Under the pieces are notes generated by a model. The model had not been told where the DNA came from and made no database searches. It worked only from the letters and a program-made list of their open reading frames with translations. A DNA stretch of 55,000 bases, taken from Symbiodinium natans (taxonomy: Eukaryota > Sar > Dinophyceae > Suessiales > Symbiodiniaceae). The stretch is from positions 250,001-305,000 of the forward strand of contig CAJNDS010002610.1 of the NCBI GenBank assembly GCA_905221605.1, written 5' to 3'. Every line of letters starts with the position of its first letter. Position 1 is the first letter of the stretch. Shown in pieces: positions 25,401 through 38,500 of this stretch. The translations under genes were made by a program, and so were the position numbers.

Positions 25401-28400
25401 CTTCCATGCGACGCCGGTGTACCGCCCTCGTTGCGGAAACTGCTTCGCAAGAGGGTTGCCTTCATACAGCGTTGCCATATCCCTGGCCATGCTGCTGCAC
25501 CACAGCAACTTGAAGGGCTGGACAGCACGGAGGCTTCATGTTCTCTCCCACCGAAGACCAGAGGAAAGGTCTCTCCCGCACGGAGGGGGCGCAGCCTCGC
25601 CATTTGGACCATCCAAACTCTCATCACGCCTCAGCTATGCCGGACTGAGCGAACAGGAGCGGGCCGCTCCGCACGGCCGCCAATTTCCCAAAGTCGGTGT
25701 CACCAGTTTTGGACATATACATGCTCGAAGGCGTGAGTACCAGAGAGTGATAACCATCCTCTTCAGCTGAGTGGGTTTAGGGTTTAGGGTTGAGCCTAAC
25801 TTGGGGTATGTGGGGTATCTTAAGCGGGTACTTTGGGGGGGGGGGGGGGTCTAGGCTAAATGGTATACGGTTTAGGTTTAGGGTTAAACCTAAGCCGTAA
25901 ACCCCCCAGACCCTAGACCCTAAACCCAGACCGCGTTGGGTTCTAGGCTTGAGGGTTCGAGGGGTTATAGGGCCTGGGGACTCATGCTTGTTGAAGTTCG
26001 GGGCCCTTGCAAACCCTAAACCCATGAAAGGATCATCGAAACTCAACCTAAGCCCTATAAGCCCTACATAAGCCCTATATAAGCCCTATATAAGCCCTAT
26101 ATAAGCCCTATATAAGCCCTATATAAGCCCTATATAAGCCCTATATAAGCCCTATATAAGCCCTATATAAGCCCTTTATAAGCCCTATATAAGCCCTATA
26201 TAAGCCCTATATAAGCCCTATGTAAGCCCTATATAAGCCCTATATTAGCCCTATAAGCCCTCTACGCCCTATAAGCCCTCATAAGCCCTATAAGCCCTGA
26301 TAAGCCCTAAACCGAAACCACGTTGTGACGAGCCCGAGCGGCACTGACTCCGCAAGCCAGCTCTTGGCAACCAACGGCAAAGACCTGGAGAGGTCGAAGT
26401 TGAGGGCTTAGGGTTTTAGGGTTTTAGGGTTTTAGGGTTTTAGGGTTTTAGGGTTTTAGGGTTTTAGGGTTTTAGGGTTTTAGGGTTTTAGGGTTTTAGG
26501 GTTTTAGGGTTTTAGGGTTTTAGGGTTTTAGGGTTTTAGGGTTTTAGGGCTTTAGAGTCTTAGAGACACTTGACAGTTGCCAACATTGTGGCGAATAAGG
26601 GAACTATGATTTAGAGGGGTTGCCATGAGGGGTTTAGGGGTTACAAGGGTTTAGAGTTTACGGGTTTTTGGGGGTTCGAGGTGCACTAGGAGCTTATATT
26701 GGCTGGAGGTTTGGGAATTCAGTGGTTTAGGGGGCTCGGGGTGTATAAGCGAGTAGCTAGAAGGAGTTGGAGCGAGGAGGTTAGAGTTCGGGGAGGCTTC
26801 AAACCCTAAATCCTGAACCCTAAACAACCCTATAAACCCGAAACCCTGCAAAACCCAACTTCCCACCAATGGAAGACAAACCCTAAAGGGTTTAGGGTTC
26901 AGGGCGTTTGGGCTTCGGACCCCTAAAGATGTACCCCTAAAAGGTTTCCTTGAATATACTATGGTCCTTATAATACCTCAGGGGATCTTCTAAAACGGTC
27001 CCCAAACCCAAGGGAACAACCCTAAACCCTAAACCCTAAACCCTAAACCCTAAAATCCCACGATGGTTTCGCACGCCTGGCTCGGCTCGTACCTTCCCAC
27101 AGGCGCCACGAGGGCGTAGCCTGGGTCTTATTGGCTTTAGGCTTTTGCATTATACCGTGTAACCCCTAAACCCTGAACCCTGAACCCTAAACCCTAAACC
27201 CTAAACCCTAAACCCCATAGACCCTTGCACCCGATTCCCCTTGTCGCCTCAACCCGAAAGCCCGCGAAGCCTCAACCCTAAACACCCTAAGCCCTACACC
27301 CCTCAACCCGCCAAAGCTCCGAAGCCTCACCTCCAAGCTCTAAACCCTAAACCCTAAACCCTAAATCCTAAACCCTAAACCCTAAACCCTAAACCCTAAA
27401 CCCTAAACCCTAAACCCTAAACCCTAAACCTGCTGAAGGGCTTTCCAGGAGTGGCTTCTGGGGTCTTGCCAGGTCAGGGCTGACGGTTGAGGGGAGGGTT
27501 GATGCTGCTTTGCAGCTTTCAGCGTAAGGGTTAAGGAGTCGGGGCTTAGGGTTAGGGTTTGGGGTTTGCTGCTTAGGATTTAGGGCTTAGGTTGTTGGGT
27601 TTAGGGTTTGGGGTTCGCTGCCTAGGATTTAGGGTTTAGGTTGGTTGGTTTAGGGCTTAGGGTTAAGGGTTTGGGGTGTAGTGCTTGGGGTTCAGGGTTG
27701 GGGGGGTTCAGGGTTTAGGTTGGTTTGGGCTTTGTACAGGGCTTGAAGGGTGGGCTGGAGATAACGGGGTAGGGCTTGGGGTTAAATATCCAAAAGCCCT
27801 AAACCCCAAAATTATAGGTTCTGGAATCTGCTGTGTTTTTTGGGCCTTCCGGGGGGCAAACCCAAAACCTACACACATAAAGACCTGTAAGCGCAAAAAC
27901 ACAAACCCCATAAGCCCTATATATAGAAGTAAATCCTAGGCCCGAAACGCACCAGTCCCTCAACCCCAATCCCTAAACACTACCCTCCAAGCCTTAGAAG
28001 CCCTTCATAAGCCTATATCAATGGACCATACACCTAGAAGCCTTGAACACTGTAAGCCCTATGAGCCTTGATCTTGATTTCTGCAGCTATATCGACATCG
28101 ACTTTGCCTAAGAGTCCTAAACTGTCGTAAACCCCAAAGGGAGGGAAGGTCTAGGACTTAGGGCTTGCGGAGCTTGAGGGGGCGGCCGATGTCCCCGCTT
28201 TCCCACGTGGAGTAGTCGTTGACCAGCCGGCACCTCGCGAGAAGGGATTAGGTGCTTGGGTTTAGGGTTGGCACCCAGTAGTATGCCCCGTTGAGGGACA
28301 TCATCTTACTGCTGTTTCAGTAGGGAACTAGTGAGAAGGTTGTGCTGGGGTATAACCCTAAACCCCAAACACTAAACCCCAAACCCTAAACCCCAAACAC

Positions 28401-31400
28401 TAAACCCCAAACCCCAAAACCCTGATTCCCAAACCCTAAACCCCAAACCCTAAACCCTAAACCCCAAATCCCAAACCCTATATAAACCCCAAACCCCAAA
28501 CCCTAAACCCCAAACCCTAAACCCCAAACCCCAAACCCCAAACCCCAAACCCCAAACCCTAAACCCCAAACCCTAAACCCTAAACCCTATAAACCCAACC
28601 CAAACCCTAAAACCCCAAACACTAAAACCCCAAACCCTTACAACCCCAACCCAAACCCTAAACCCCAAAAACCTAAACCCAAACCCAAAGGCATAAACCC
28701 TAAACCCTAAAACTTATTTAACACCCTTCAACTAAAACCCCAAACCCCAAACCCTAAACCCTAAACCCCAAAACCCCAAACCCCAAACCCCAAACCTTAA
28801 ACCCCAAACCCCAAACCCCAAGCCCTAAACCCCAAACCCTAAACCCCAAACCCTAAACCCCAAACCCTAAACCCCAAACCCTAAACCCCAAACCCCAAGC
28901 CCTAAACACCCAAACGAGGGATCTTGGAGATGTCAAGCCGACCCCCCTTGCAGCCGCATCGGCCTCGGCAGCGCCTCGCGAAATCGGTGCACCTTGCGGT
29001 GTCATCAGAGGAGCGCCGCCCAAAACCCTAAACCCTAAACCCTAAACCCTGAACCCTGAACCCTAAACCCTAAACCCTACACCCTAAACCCTACACCCTA
29101 AACCCTAAACCCTAAACCCTAAACCCTAAACCCTAAACCCTAAACCCTAAACCCTAAACCCTAAACCCTAAACCCTAAACCCTAAACCCTAAACCCTAAA
29201 CCCTAAGCCTAAACCCTAAACCGTAACCCCACCCTAAATCCTAGCCCTAAACCCCAATCCTTAAACAACTCAAAGGGGCCAACGGGAGGGTTTAAGTCCG
29301 CTGAGACTCCTCCAGGCCTCTGGCAAGGCTCAGGGCTTAAGGTTTCTCAGTACGGCCGAGCGGGAACTATCCGCACCCATCAGCATGCCCAGTTCAGGGA
29401 CGTCATCTTACTCCTGCTTAGAACTGGTGGGTTGGGTGCCCTGTCGAACCCCATAGAAGGTGATGCTGGAGCGGGGCTGCTGTAGGGTTTAGGGCTTAGA
29501 TGCTGTGTTTGGGGTTTAAGGTTCAGTTGGAGCTTTTCGGGTCTAGTTAGGCAAGGTAAGATTCCGGTGCGGACAGTAGTCGTGAGGAGGGTTGCAAGGG
29601 GGTTCTACGTACACTCTGAACCCCGAAGCAGGCACTGCATGGGCTCTAGGCAGGGGCCCAACGAAGTTGTCAACACGGGCTGTGCCCTACGCCGTGGCGT
29701 TCTGGCCTTGGTTTATGGATTTAGGTTTTAGGGTTTAGTTTAGGTTTAGGGAAGTTTAGAGTTTAAGGTTTAGGGTTTAGGGTTAGGACTCGTGGTTTTC
29801 CCGGCGGCGGTCTGTGTCCCGATCTTGACCTTTGTGTGGCCTTCGGCCTGTGAATGAGAACGCCAGTCTTCCCATTGCGCCCCCCAAAAGCAACAATGTT
29901 TGGCGTCGTCTCCTCAAGATAAGGGGAATTGGGGAGTTTCATTCACGGCATTCAACTTCTCGTTGAGGGTGAGTTTCAGAAACTCCTCAAGTTAGCCGAA
30001 AGCCTCAACAATCTGACCGCACCCCAGCCCGACGGCTCGCTCTCTGCAGGTCTTGGCCGTGGTATCTGGTTTACCGCTTCCAATAATGCCGCACCTCACG
30101 CTCTCCCACAGTTCTGAGCCGGTGCATACCGCCCAAGAGCATTGAAAGTACCCGCTCATGAGGAGGTAGCGCTTGTGTGTATGGCGGCTCTGATGAGTGC
30201 AAGCCCGTATGCCGACCAGAACGTGGCCGCCGAAACGGACAAGTCCCACCCAGAAGCGCCTCTTTCTCTCTCTCTACCTCTCTCTCTCTCTCTCTCTCTC
30301 AACGTTGGAACCGCTTAGCGTTGACACACACACACACACAGTGTTTAGGGTTGAGGGTTTATAGGGTTGGGGGCTAGGGTTCGGTTTAGAGTTTGGGGAA
30401 GGATAAGCCCTATAAACCGAATGCTGACGGAGCCGAGTCCGTGGCCACTTTCATCGGAAGGACCTGCCCGGGGCGTGCATTGCAAGCCCCTTAGGCCCTT
30501 CCCCCTGTGCGGGTCTAGTTTTGGTACAGAGGCTTCGGGTTTAGGGTTTAGGGTTCGGGTTAGGGTTTGGGGTTTAGGGTTTGGGGTTTAGGGTTTGAGG
30601 TTTAGGGTTTGGGGTTTAAGGTTTGTAAACCAACGAACTCTAAACCTCGAGTTCAGGTGTGCGCAGTTCTCCAGACTTATTCTCCTCCTGGGCCTGTGGG
30701 GTTCCCACTAGCATACGGAGCCTTACATGCGGGGTTTGGGTTTAGGGTTTAGGGTTTGGGGTTTAGGGTTTAGGGTCTAGGGTCCAGGGTCGAGGGTCTA
30801 GGGTCTAGGGTCTAGGGTCTAGGGTTTAGGGTTGAGGGTTTAGGGTTTAGGGTTTAGGGTTTAGGGTTTAGGCTTTAGGGTTTAGGGTTTAGGGTTTAGG
30901 GTTTAGGGTTTAGGGTTTAGGGTTTGGGGGCCCATGATGCCTAGCCCCCGTTCCATGATGCATGCTTGGAGCTGAGGGGACTCCGAGCCCCAGCAGGTTC
31001 GACCCCCCTCAACCCCATAGACCCTAAGCCTGAAGTTTAGGGCTTAGGGTTTCTACAGGGTTTAGGGTTTTATGTAGGGTTTAGGGCTTATATAGGCTTT
31101 AGGGTTCTATACGGGGTGTTGGGTTTAGGTTTTAGGGTTTCGGGATCAAGCCCCAAAGGCCCAAGCCCCTTAAACCAATTGAAACTTGAGGCCCTTGCTG
31201 CCGCCCTTCTCAGCCATCCTTCGGAATCTGGCGAATATCAAGAGGCTGCTTCTGCGGGAAACACCGTAGGGTTTAGGGTTTAGGGTTTAGGGTTTGTTAA
31301 GGTTTCTGCTTAAACCCTAAACCCGAAACCCCAAGTCTTTGGCACTTCTCAAGCAAGCACCTCGCCACACATCATCCACGTTCGCATGGCGCTGAGCTTC

Positions 31401-34400
31401 TTCGCGAACTCCTGGGACAAAGAGTCCATGAGAGTCACCTGAGCACAGGGCTTCGGGCTGTGGAGTCTAGAAATCCTTGCATAAGCCTTACTTATCTCTC
31501 CAAACCAAAACACTTTAAAACCTACATCCTAAACCCTAGGTAGGAGTGAAGTGTTCGCAAAAATCACCTAGATCATGACAAAGGTCATACGCTCAGCTCC
31601 CCGGGGTCAAGACCTGGACCCTACCCTGATCCCAATGCCTCTAAGCATTGTGGGGTGTGGGGTGTGGGGTTTAGGGTTTAGGGGTTTAGGGGTTTAGGGG
31701 TTTAGGGGTTTAGGGGTTTAGGGTTTAGGGTTTAGGGTTTAGGGTTTAGGGTTTAGGGTTTAGGGTTTAGGGTTTAGGGTTTAGGGTTTAGGGTTTAGGG
31801 TTTAGGGGTTGAGCGTTTACGGGCGCCCGATGTCTATGGGGCTTCTGTGGGTTTTAGTTTTCAAGGGCGACAAATCAAAAGAGCCATGACGCTTTCCAGG
31901 GTTCGTTGCAGAGCCCTCCAAGGTTGGGGGGGCGGGGTTAGGGTTTAGGGTTCAGGGTTTAGTGCCTTTGGCTCAGGGCTGTGTACTGTAGGGCTTCAGG
32001 GCTTGCAGGGTCGAGGATATGCCAGGGTCTCTACGACTTAGGGGTTTAGGGCCTGTATGAGGTTTAATGCTCAGGGAAGCCTTCAATGAGTCCTTTCCCC
32101 AAGTGCAGCCGATGTGGCAAGCAGTGAGGGTGTTGTCAGCGCACGGCTGCACTGGTGCCTCGCTTGGAGGGCTTGCCATATAAGTCCTGCACCCAGTTCT
32201 TGGGTTTGACTGTTGGCCTTCGAGGCTGAGAAGAGTAGGGTACCCTAAACCCTATAAACCCTATAAACCCTATAAACCCTATAAACCCTATAAACCCTAT
32301 AAACCCTATAAACCCTATAAACCCTATAAACCCTATAAAACCCTAAAAACCCTAAACCCTAAACCCTAAACCCTAAACCCTAAACCCTAAACCCTAAACC
32401 CTAAACCCTAAACCCTAAACCCTAAACCCTACCATAGCGCTAAGTACTACCTAAATCCGAAGCCACAGCACTTCTGCATGAAGTTCGCGAAGACGTGGGG
32501 GTCCAGGGTCGCCTGGCTCAGGATCTAGGGTTTAGGGTTAGGGTTTAGCGTTTAGGGTTTAGGGTTTACGGTTTAGGGCGTAGCGTTTAGGGTTTATGGT
32601 TTAGGGTTAGGGAAAAAACCCTAAACCAAGCCTCTGGACCCTGAAGCCTGAAATCCGTGAAGCCCGGAGAAGCTGCCCCAACCACACCGACCTTCATGAC
32701 GCCGGACACCCAGAAACCGGCGCAAAAAGCAATCATTAAGTGAGTAAATGAGCCCCAAGCTACGTGGCCAAGAACCTCAGACCTGCCTTATCTCCCTCAG
32801 AACACGATGCTGAAAGCTCTGGAATCCTAAGCCCTAAACCCTAAGCCCCAAACCCTAAGCCGTATAAGCCCTAAACCCTAAATCCTAAACCCTGCCTAGC
32901 CATCCCCGTTGGCAACTGACGGCTAAGATCGCGTTACTCTGTGGGTTGGTGTTTTGGGTTTAAGGGCCAGTTTGTCGAACATCAAGTTCAAAGGGGGGGG
33001 GGGGGGGGGGGGGGGGAGGGCTGCTGGTACCCTAACCTATCGGCTGATTTCTGAACCCCTCCTAAGAGTTTAACTTTTAGGCTCCTGTACTTTCTACAAA
33101 ACCCAAAAAAGTTAAAGTCCTAAGAGCCAGCCAGAAGGAAGCCAATGATCAGGAGTATACTACAAAATAAACCCAAGAGGGCGACTTATGTCTAAGGGTA
33201 GCTACTTGGTGCATTAGTATGAGTCTCTTACAATCCTTAAAGGGTTCTGAAGTATTAGCCCTTGGGTTTTGTAGGGTATGTATGTATGCCATACCTATGT
33301 CAAGGTGGCTTTCTTTTGGGGGGAGGAAGGGAGCCTGTTGTACCAGTAACCTTGAGGATAGGGTTGGGGGGGGGTACGTGGCAGATGAGACGCAGGAAAC
33401 TACTTCCTGAACCTGAAGCCGAAACCCCAAACCCTAAACCCTAGACCTTTAACCCTCAAGCCCTTAAACAGCAAGGAGCACCTCATCTGGCAGAAGGTAC
33501 CCTGTGTACCCCAGCAGTGGCGCCCTACGGGTCGTCGGAGCTTTTTAGGTTCCGCATAAGGTTTAGGGTTTAGGGTTTAGGGTTTTTGGTTAGGGCTATG
33601 GGTTTTAGGGGGTTTAGGGACTCTGGGGGGGATTTGGGGCCTTTGGGCGAGCCTCTGGGGTGTTTTAGGGCCTTGAGAGTCTTGAGGGTCTTTGGGGTCA
33701 TGGGTTGTCCCTTCTTGAAGGGTCATGGCTGGTTAGGAATGGTTATCTTCAGGGCCGTTTAGGGGTCTGGGTTTTAAGGTTCAAGGTTCAAGGTTTAGGG
33801 TTTAGGGTTTAGGGTTGAGGGTTGAGGGTTGAGGGTTGAGGGTTGTTGAGGTACCTTGGATTCATCAGGGGGATAAGGGCCTGACACCCTAAACCTTAAG
33901 GGTTCTTTTTAGGGCTTAAGGTTTCGGGTTCGAACCAAAACCCGCCATGGAAACCTTCATGGGATCAGGATCAGGGGCTTAAGCTTTGGGGCTTGCGGCT
34001 TCGGGTTTGGGGGTAACGTCCGAACGGTTACTTCGTACTTCGTGCACCCTCCATTCATCAGGCACATGCTACCCATGAACTGGCTGCTTTGGCGATATCA
34101 GCCGTCTCGACTTGGTACAGGTCGTCCAAAGTCAGGTTTACCATGGTCGCCGGAAACTACACGACGTTCTCCTGGATGATGACGTGCTCTTGGAGAAGCA
34201 GCCTCTGCCCACACCATACCATACTTGCAACAATGGTCTGCTCATCTTCTCCTTGCCGCAGCCCCTTAACGCTCCAGTCTGTGCAGGGTGTGCCAGCCAT
34301 GTGGAGCTGGGACTCGTGCGGTTTCGAGACGCAGCAGAAGCCGTGCAGACTCCAACAATCAGGGAAAAGCTGCAACCCTGAAGCCTAAACCATAGACCCT

Positions 34401-35544
34401 AAATCCTACAACCGCGGATTCCTACAAACAAGGGAACATATCATAAGTCTAGTCGAGGGGCGAACACCCTGGCCCCAAAAAGGACAAACCTTTTATTTAC
34501 TTAGGAATCTATTTCGCCCAGAAGGTTAAAGGTTTCCTACCCAGTCCCTCAGTCTTCCGTGGGGTGTAGAAGGTTCATTCTCTCACCCTAAACCCTAAAC
34601 CCTAAACCCTAAACCCTAAACCCTAAACCCTAAACCCTAAACCCTAAACCCTAAACCCTAAACCCTAAACCCTTTAGCTTAAGAGCTGCCTGGAGCTCCG
34701 CAACCTTCATCTCGGATGGTAGTCTCGACTCAAGAGGTTCAGGGTTTAGGGGTTTAGGGGTTTAGGGGTTTAGGGGTTTAGGGGTTTAGGGGTTTAGGGG
34801 TTTAGGGGTTTAGGGGTTTAGGGGTTTAGGGGTTTAGGGGTTTAGGGGTTTAGGGGTTTAGGGGTTTAGGGGTTTAGGGGTTAGGGGTTTAGGGGTTTAG
34901 GGGTTTAGGGGTTTAGGGGTTTAGGGGTTTAGGGTTTAGGGTTTAGGGGTTTAGGGGTTTAGGGGTTTAGGGGTTTAGGGTTTAGGGTTTAGGGTTTAGG
35001 GGTTTAGGGTTTAGGGGTTTAGGGTTTAGGGTTTAGGGTTTAGGGTTTAGGGTTTAGGGTGGCCCCACAAACCCTAAACCCCTAACCCCTAGAACCCCAA
35101 AACACCCAAAACAACCAAATCCCAAACCCTGAGCGCTAAACCCTATTCTGAATCCTAACCCAAACCTCCCAAACCCTAGACGACGAACATCTCCTGACGC
35201 CCTCAACACTTGAACTAGGGCTTAGAGTTTGGGGCTTGAGAAGCGCAGGACCTTATTTCGAGTCCAGGCCCAGGCATTAGGATTTAAACTCCATGGCATG
35301 GGGCTTATTTAGGGTTTTGGGCTTTTGGGTTCAGGGTTCAGGGATGTATTTAAAGGTTTGCAGACCCAGCCTCATGACCTCCCACACGAACATGACGTTG
35401 TAGGCCTCTCTGGCATAGTGTTCTGGACACCCGCACGGAATCCCATGCGTTTAGGGTTTAGGGCTTAGAGGCATTAAAACCGTGAGCCCTCAGGCTCGCA
35501 ACAGCTAAACCTCCCCTCCACCACTTCCCCCCCCCCACCCCCCC

Positions 35545-35575
<31 letters not shown>

Positions 35576-38500
35576 AAAACGCTTGCCAAATTCCCGAAGC
35601 ACAAGACCCAGCCCAAAAACAATCAACAAAAAGGTCCAAACAGTTCAGGTTGAGGGGCCGTATCCCTACTATCCTTTTTTTGCAGGTTGCTCATTTTTGG
35701 CGGGATAGGGTGTTGAGCTTTCAGGGTTGAACACCTGGCAGGGCAAGTGCTAATTAGATTCTAGGCTTGTACTTTGAGGGTGTAGTGAGAAACCCTAGAC
35801 CCCAACCCCAAACCCTAAACCCTAAACCCTGAATCCTGAACCCAGAACCCTGAACCCTAAACACGAAGACCGCCGCCAAGGCGAGCCTTGACCCCCCCCC
35901 CCTCTTGGATGCCTCGGCTCTCAGCCCTCTGATCCGCCCAAAAGCCCTCAAAAATGTTCCACGACCCGGCGGGTTTAGGGTTTAGGGCTTGGGGTTTAGG
36001 GTTTAGGGGATAGGTGTGTCCTTGTTACACCGGAGAGCCCGCAGTCCAGCCGAGACCCCAAGCCCGAGCAGCAACCCTGAACCAAATTGCCTTTCGGTAG
36101 CCCGGGTTTAGGGTTTTAGATCCAAAAAAGGTGCGTCTGGGGAAATGCTGTACCCAATGGTAGCCCAGAAACCATATTCTAATTAAGGCACCCTTTTTTG
36201 GGCTGGTCACTTTACAAGGGAACCTTGAACCAAAAAAAGTGGAAAAGGGGGCACCGCTGGGCTGCCAAGTTCTAGGGTTTGGGGTCCAGGGGTTTCCCTG
36301 AGAGCCCCGGGTGCTATTAAATGCCCGCAGTTTTTGGGTTGCTCCCCAGGTTTTCGCCTGCTAAAAATCAAGGGTTTGGAGTCACGTTGGGTTTAGAGTG
36401 GAGGACAGAAGCCCCTGCATGTAGACTAAGGTTTTCAGTGACCCAGGACAAAAAAACGTACATACTTTTTTCGGCAACTCACCGACTAGCGGGAACCCAA
36501 AACCCCCAAAAAATGTTAAAAGCGTTTACATCTCTAAACCCTAAACCCAAACCCCTAAACTTCTAAACGCCTGAACCCCTAAACCCCTAAACCCCTAGAT
36601 CCTAAACCCTAAACCCCTAAACCCCTAAACCCCTAAACCCATAAACCCCCAAACCCCTAAACCCCTAAACCCCTAAACCCCCAAAAGCAGAGCGTGCCTC
36701 GCGGAAGTCGTCCGTCTTGTCATAAGGCACGAAGAAGTCCTGGAGTTTAGGGTTTACTGTAGGGTTTGGTGTTTAGGGTTGAGGGTTTGGGGTTTGGGGT
36801 TTGGGGTTTGGGGTTTGGGGTTTGGGGTTTGGGGCGTAGGGTTTGGGATTCCGGGCTTCTGTTGCATCCTTAAGGGAGGGGGTTCATGGAGGATAGGTAT
36901 CTAGGGAAGCTTAGGGCAGCTTAGGGAGCCTTAGGGAGCAGTGAGGAGTACTAGAAACTTGTGTACTACATACCCCCCTTCGTTTAGGGTTTAGGGTTTA
37001 GGGTTTCTTAGTATCTTTAGCTGCGTGCGTCACTCCCTTCCTTCGTTCCTAAGAATACAGCAACATGATTAAGGGGAACAGAGTGAAGCGAATACGCGCC
37101 CTTAATACTAATATTGTAAGAACGAAACAGTAAACATGAACGGCCAAGTGCTTAGGGTCTTATTGTTAGGCCGTTGGCTTCCTCGTAATCAAGGATGCCT
37201 CAATTTCTGAGAAACGAGGGTTGTGACAGTGAGGAAGTCATTACACCGCTCATGCTGGACGGAACTTGCCTGTCAAGGAATTTTGCTACCTTAGGACCAC
37301 GAAACCACCTAAAGCCCTAAACCCTAAACAACCCTAATTGCCCAAAAAACCAAGCCCCTAAGATCGAAAAAAAAAAACAAAACCCGAAGTAACCGCAACA
37401 AAACTAAGCGACCCTAAACCCCCACCCCCCCCCCCCCCTAAAGGGCTTCGGGCAGCAATCCCTAAGAGCCAGACCGAAACAGTAAGAAGCCCAGGTTTTT
37501 GGGTTGCTTCTTTCGGCCGAAGACAAGTCTCTTGCACACCATTCTGGTCATTGATTTCTTGTTCGTCACGATCGTTTAGGGTTTAGGGTTTAGGGTTTAG
37601 GGTTTAGGGTTTAGGGTTTAGGGTTTGTGACATGGCAGGGTATAAGCTTTTGAATGTGTGCAACCATGTTGGGTACCCGAAACCGTAAACCCTAAACCCT
37701 AAACCTCACAACCGGGGCGGGGATGAGAGAACGGACCATATTTCTCTTGTTTTCCCCTGCACCCCGACCCTAAACCCCTAACGCCTAAACCCTAAACCCC
37801 TAACCCCAAACCCCTCAACCCCCCAACCCCTAAACCCTCAACCCCTGAACCCTAAACCCAAACCCCGAGGCTTTCAGAAAAAAAAACCAGACCCGAACAG
37901 ACACCCGGGCCTTGGCGCGAGCACCCGCATGCATGAAGAAGTGGCCTGGACTGTTATGCTGTTGTAGATGGGCTAAGGTGTGGGAATAGGGTGCCCTTTA
38001 TATATATATATACATATATATGTATATACATACATACATACATACATACATACATACATACATACATACATACATACATACATACATACATACATACATA
38101 CATACATACATACATACACACATACATATAGGTTCAACCCTGCAGGGTTTTGGGATCAGGGTTTAGGATTTGGGATTTAGGGTCTCAAGATTTAGGTCTT
38201 AGGGTCAGAATCTAGGGCTTAGTGCTTACGGCATTAGCTTTAAGGCTTCGTGGTAGTGGTAGGGTCTAGGTTTGGGAGTTGAAGGTTCTGGGCTTAGGGT
38301 TTAGGGTTTAGGGTTTAGGGTTTAGGGTTTAGGGTTTAGGGTTTAGGGCTTCGGGTCCTAAACCCTCCTGCCGGCTGTGAGAGCCCGGCTGCCGGCGATG
38401 GTTTTGGGCCGGCCAGTGGTGCCCGAGGTGAACATAAGGATGCAGGTGTCCTGTTGTTGTGGTTTGGGGGTTAGGGTTTCGGGTTTTGGGTTTAGGGCTT

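Noticed and set aside
31170-31260. Minus frame SSLLIFARFRRMAEKGG, like the PSLL helix
   Set aside because: TTPSLL is already at 32.1 kb and this would follow the GE segment out of order.
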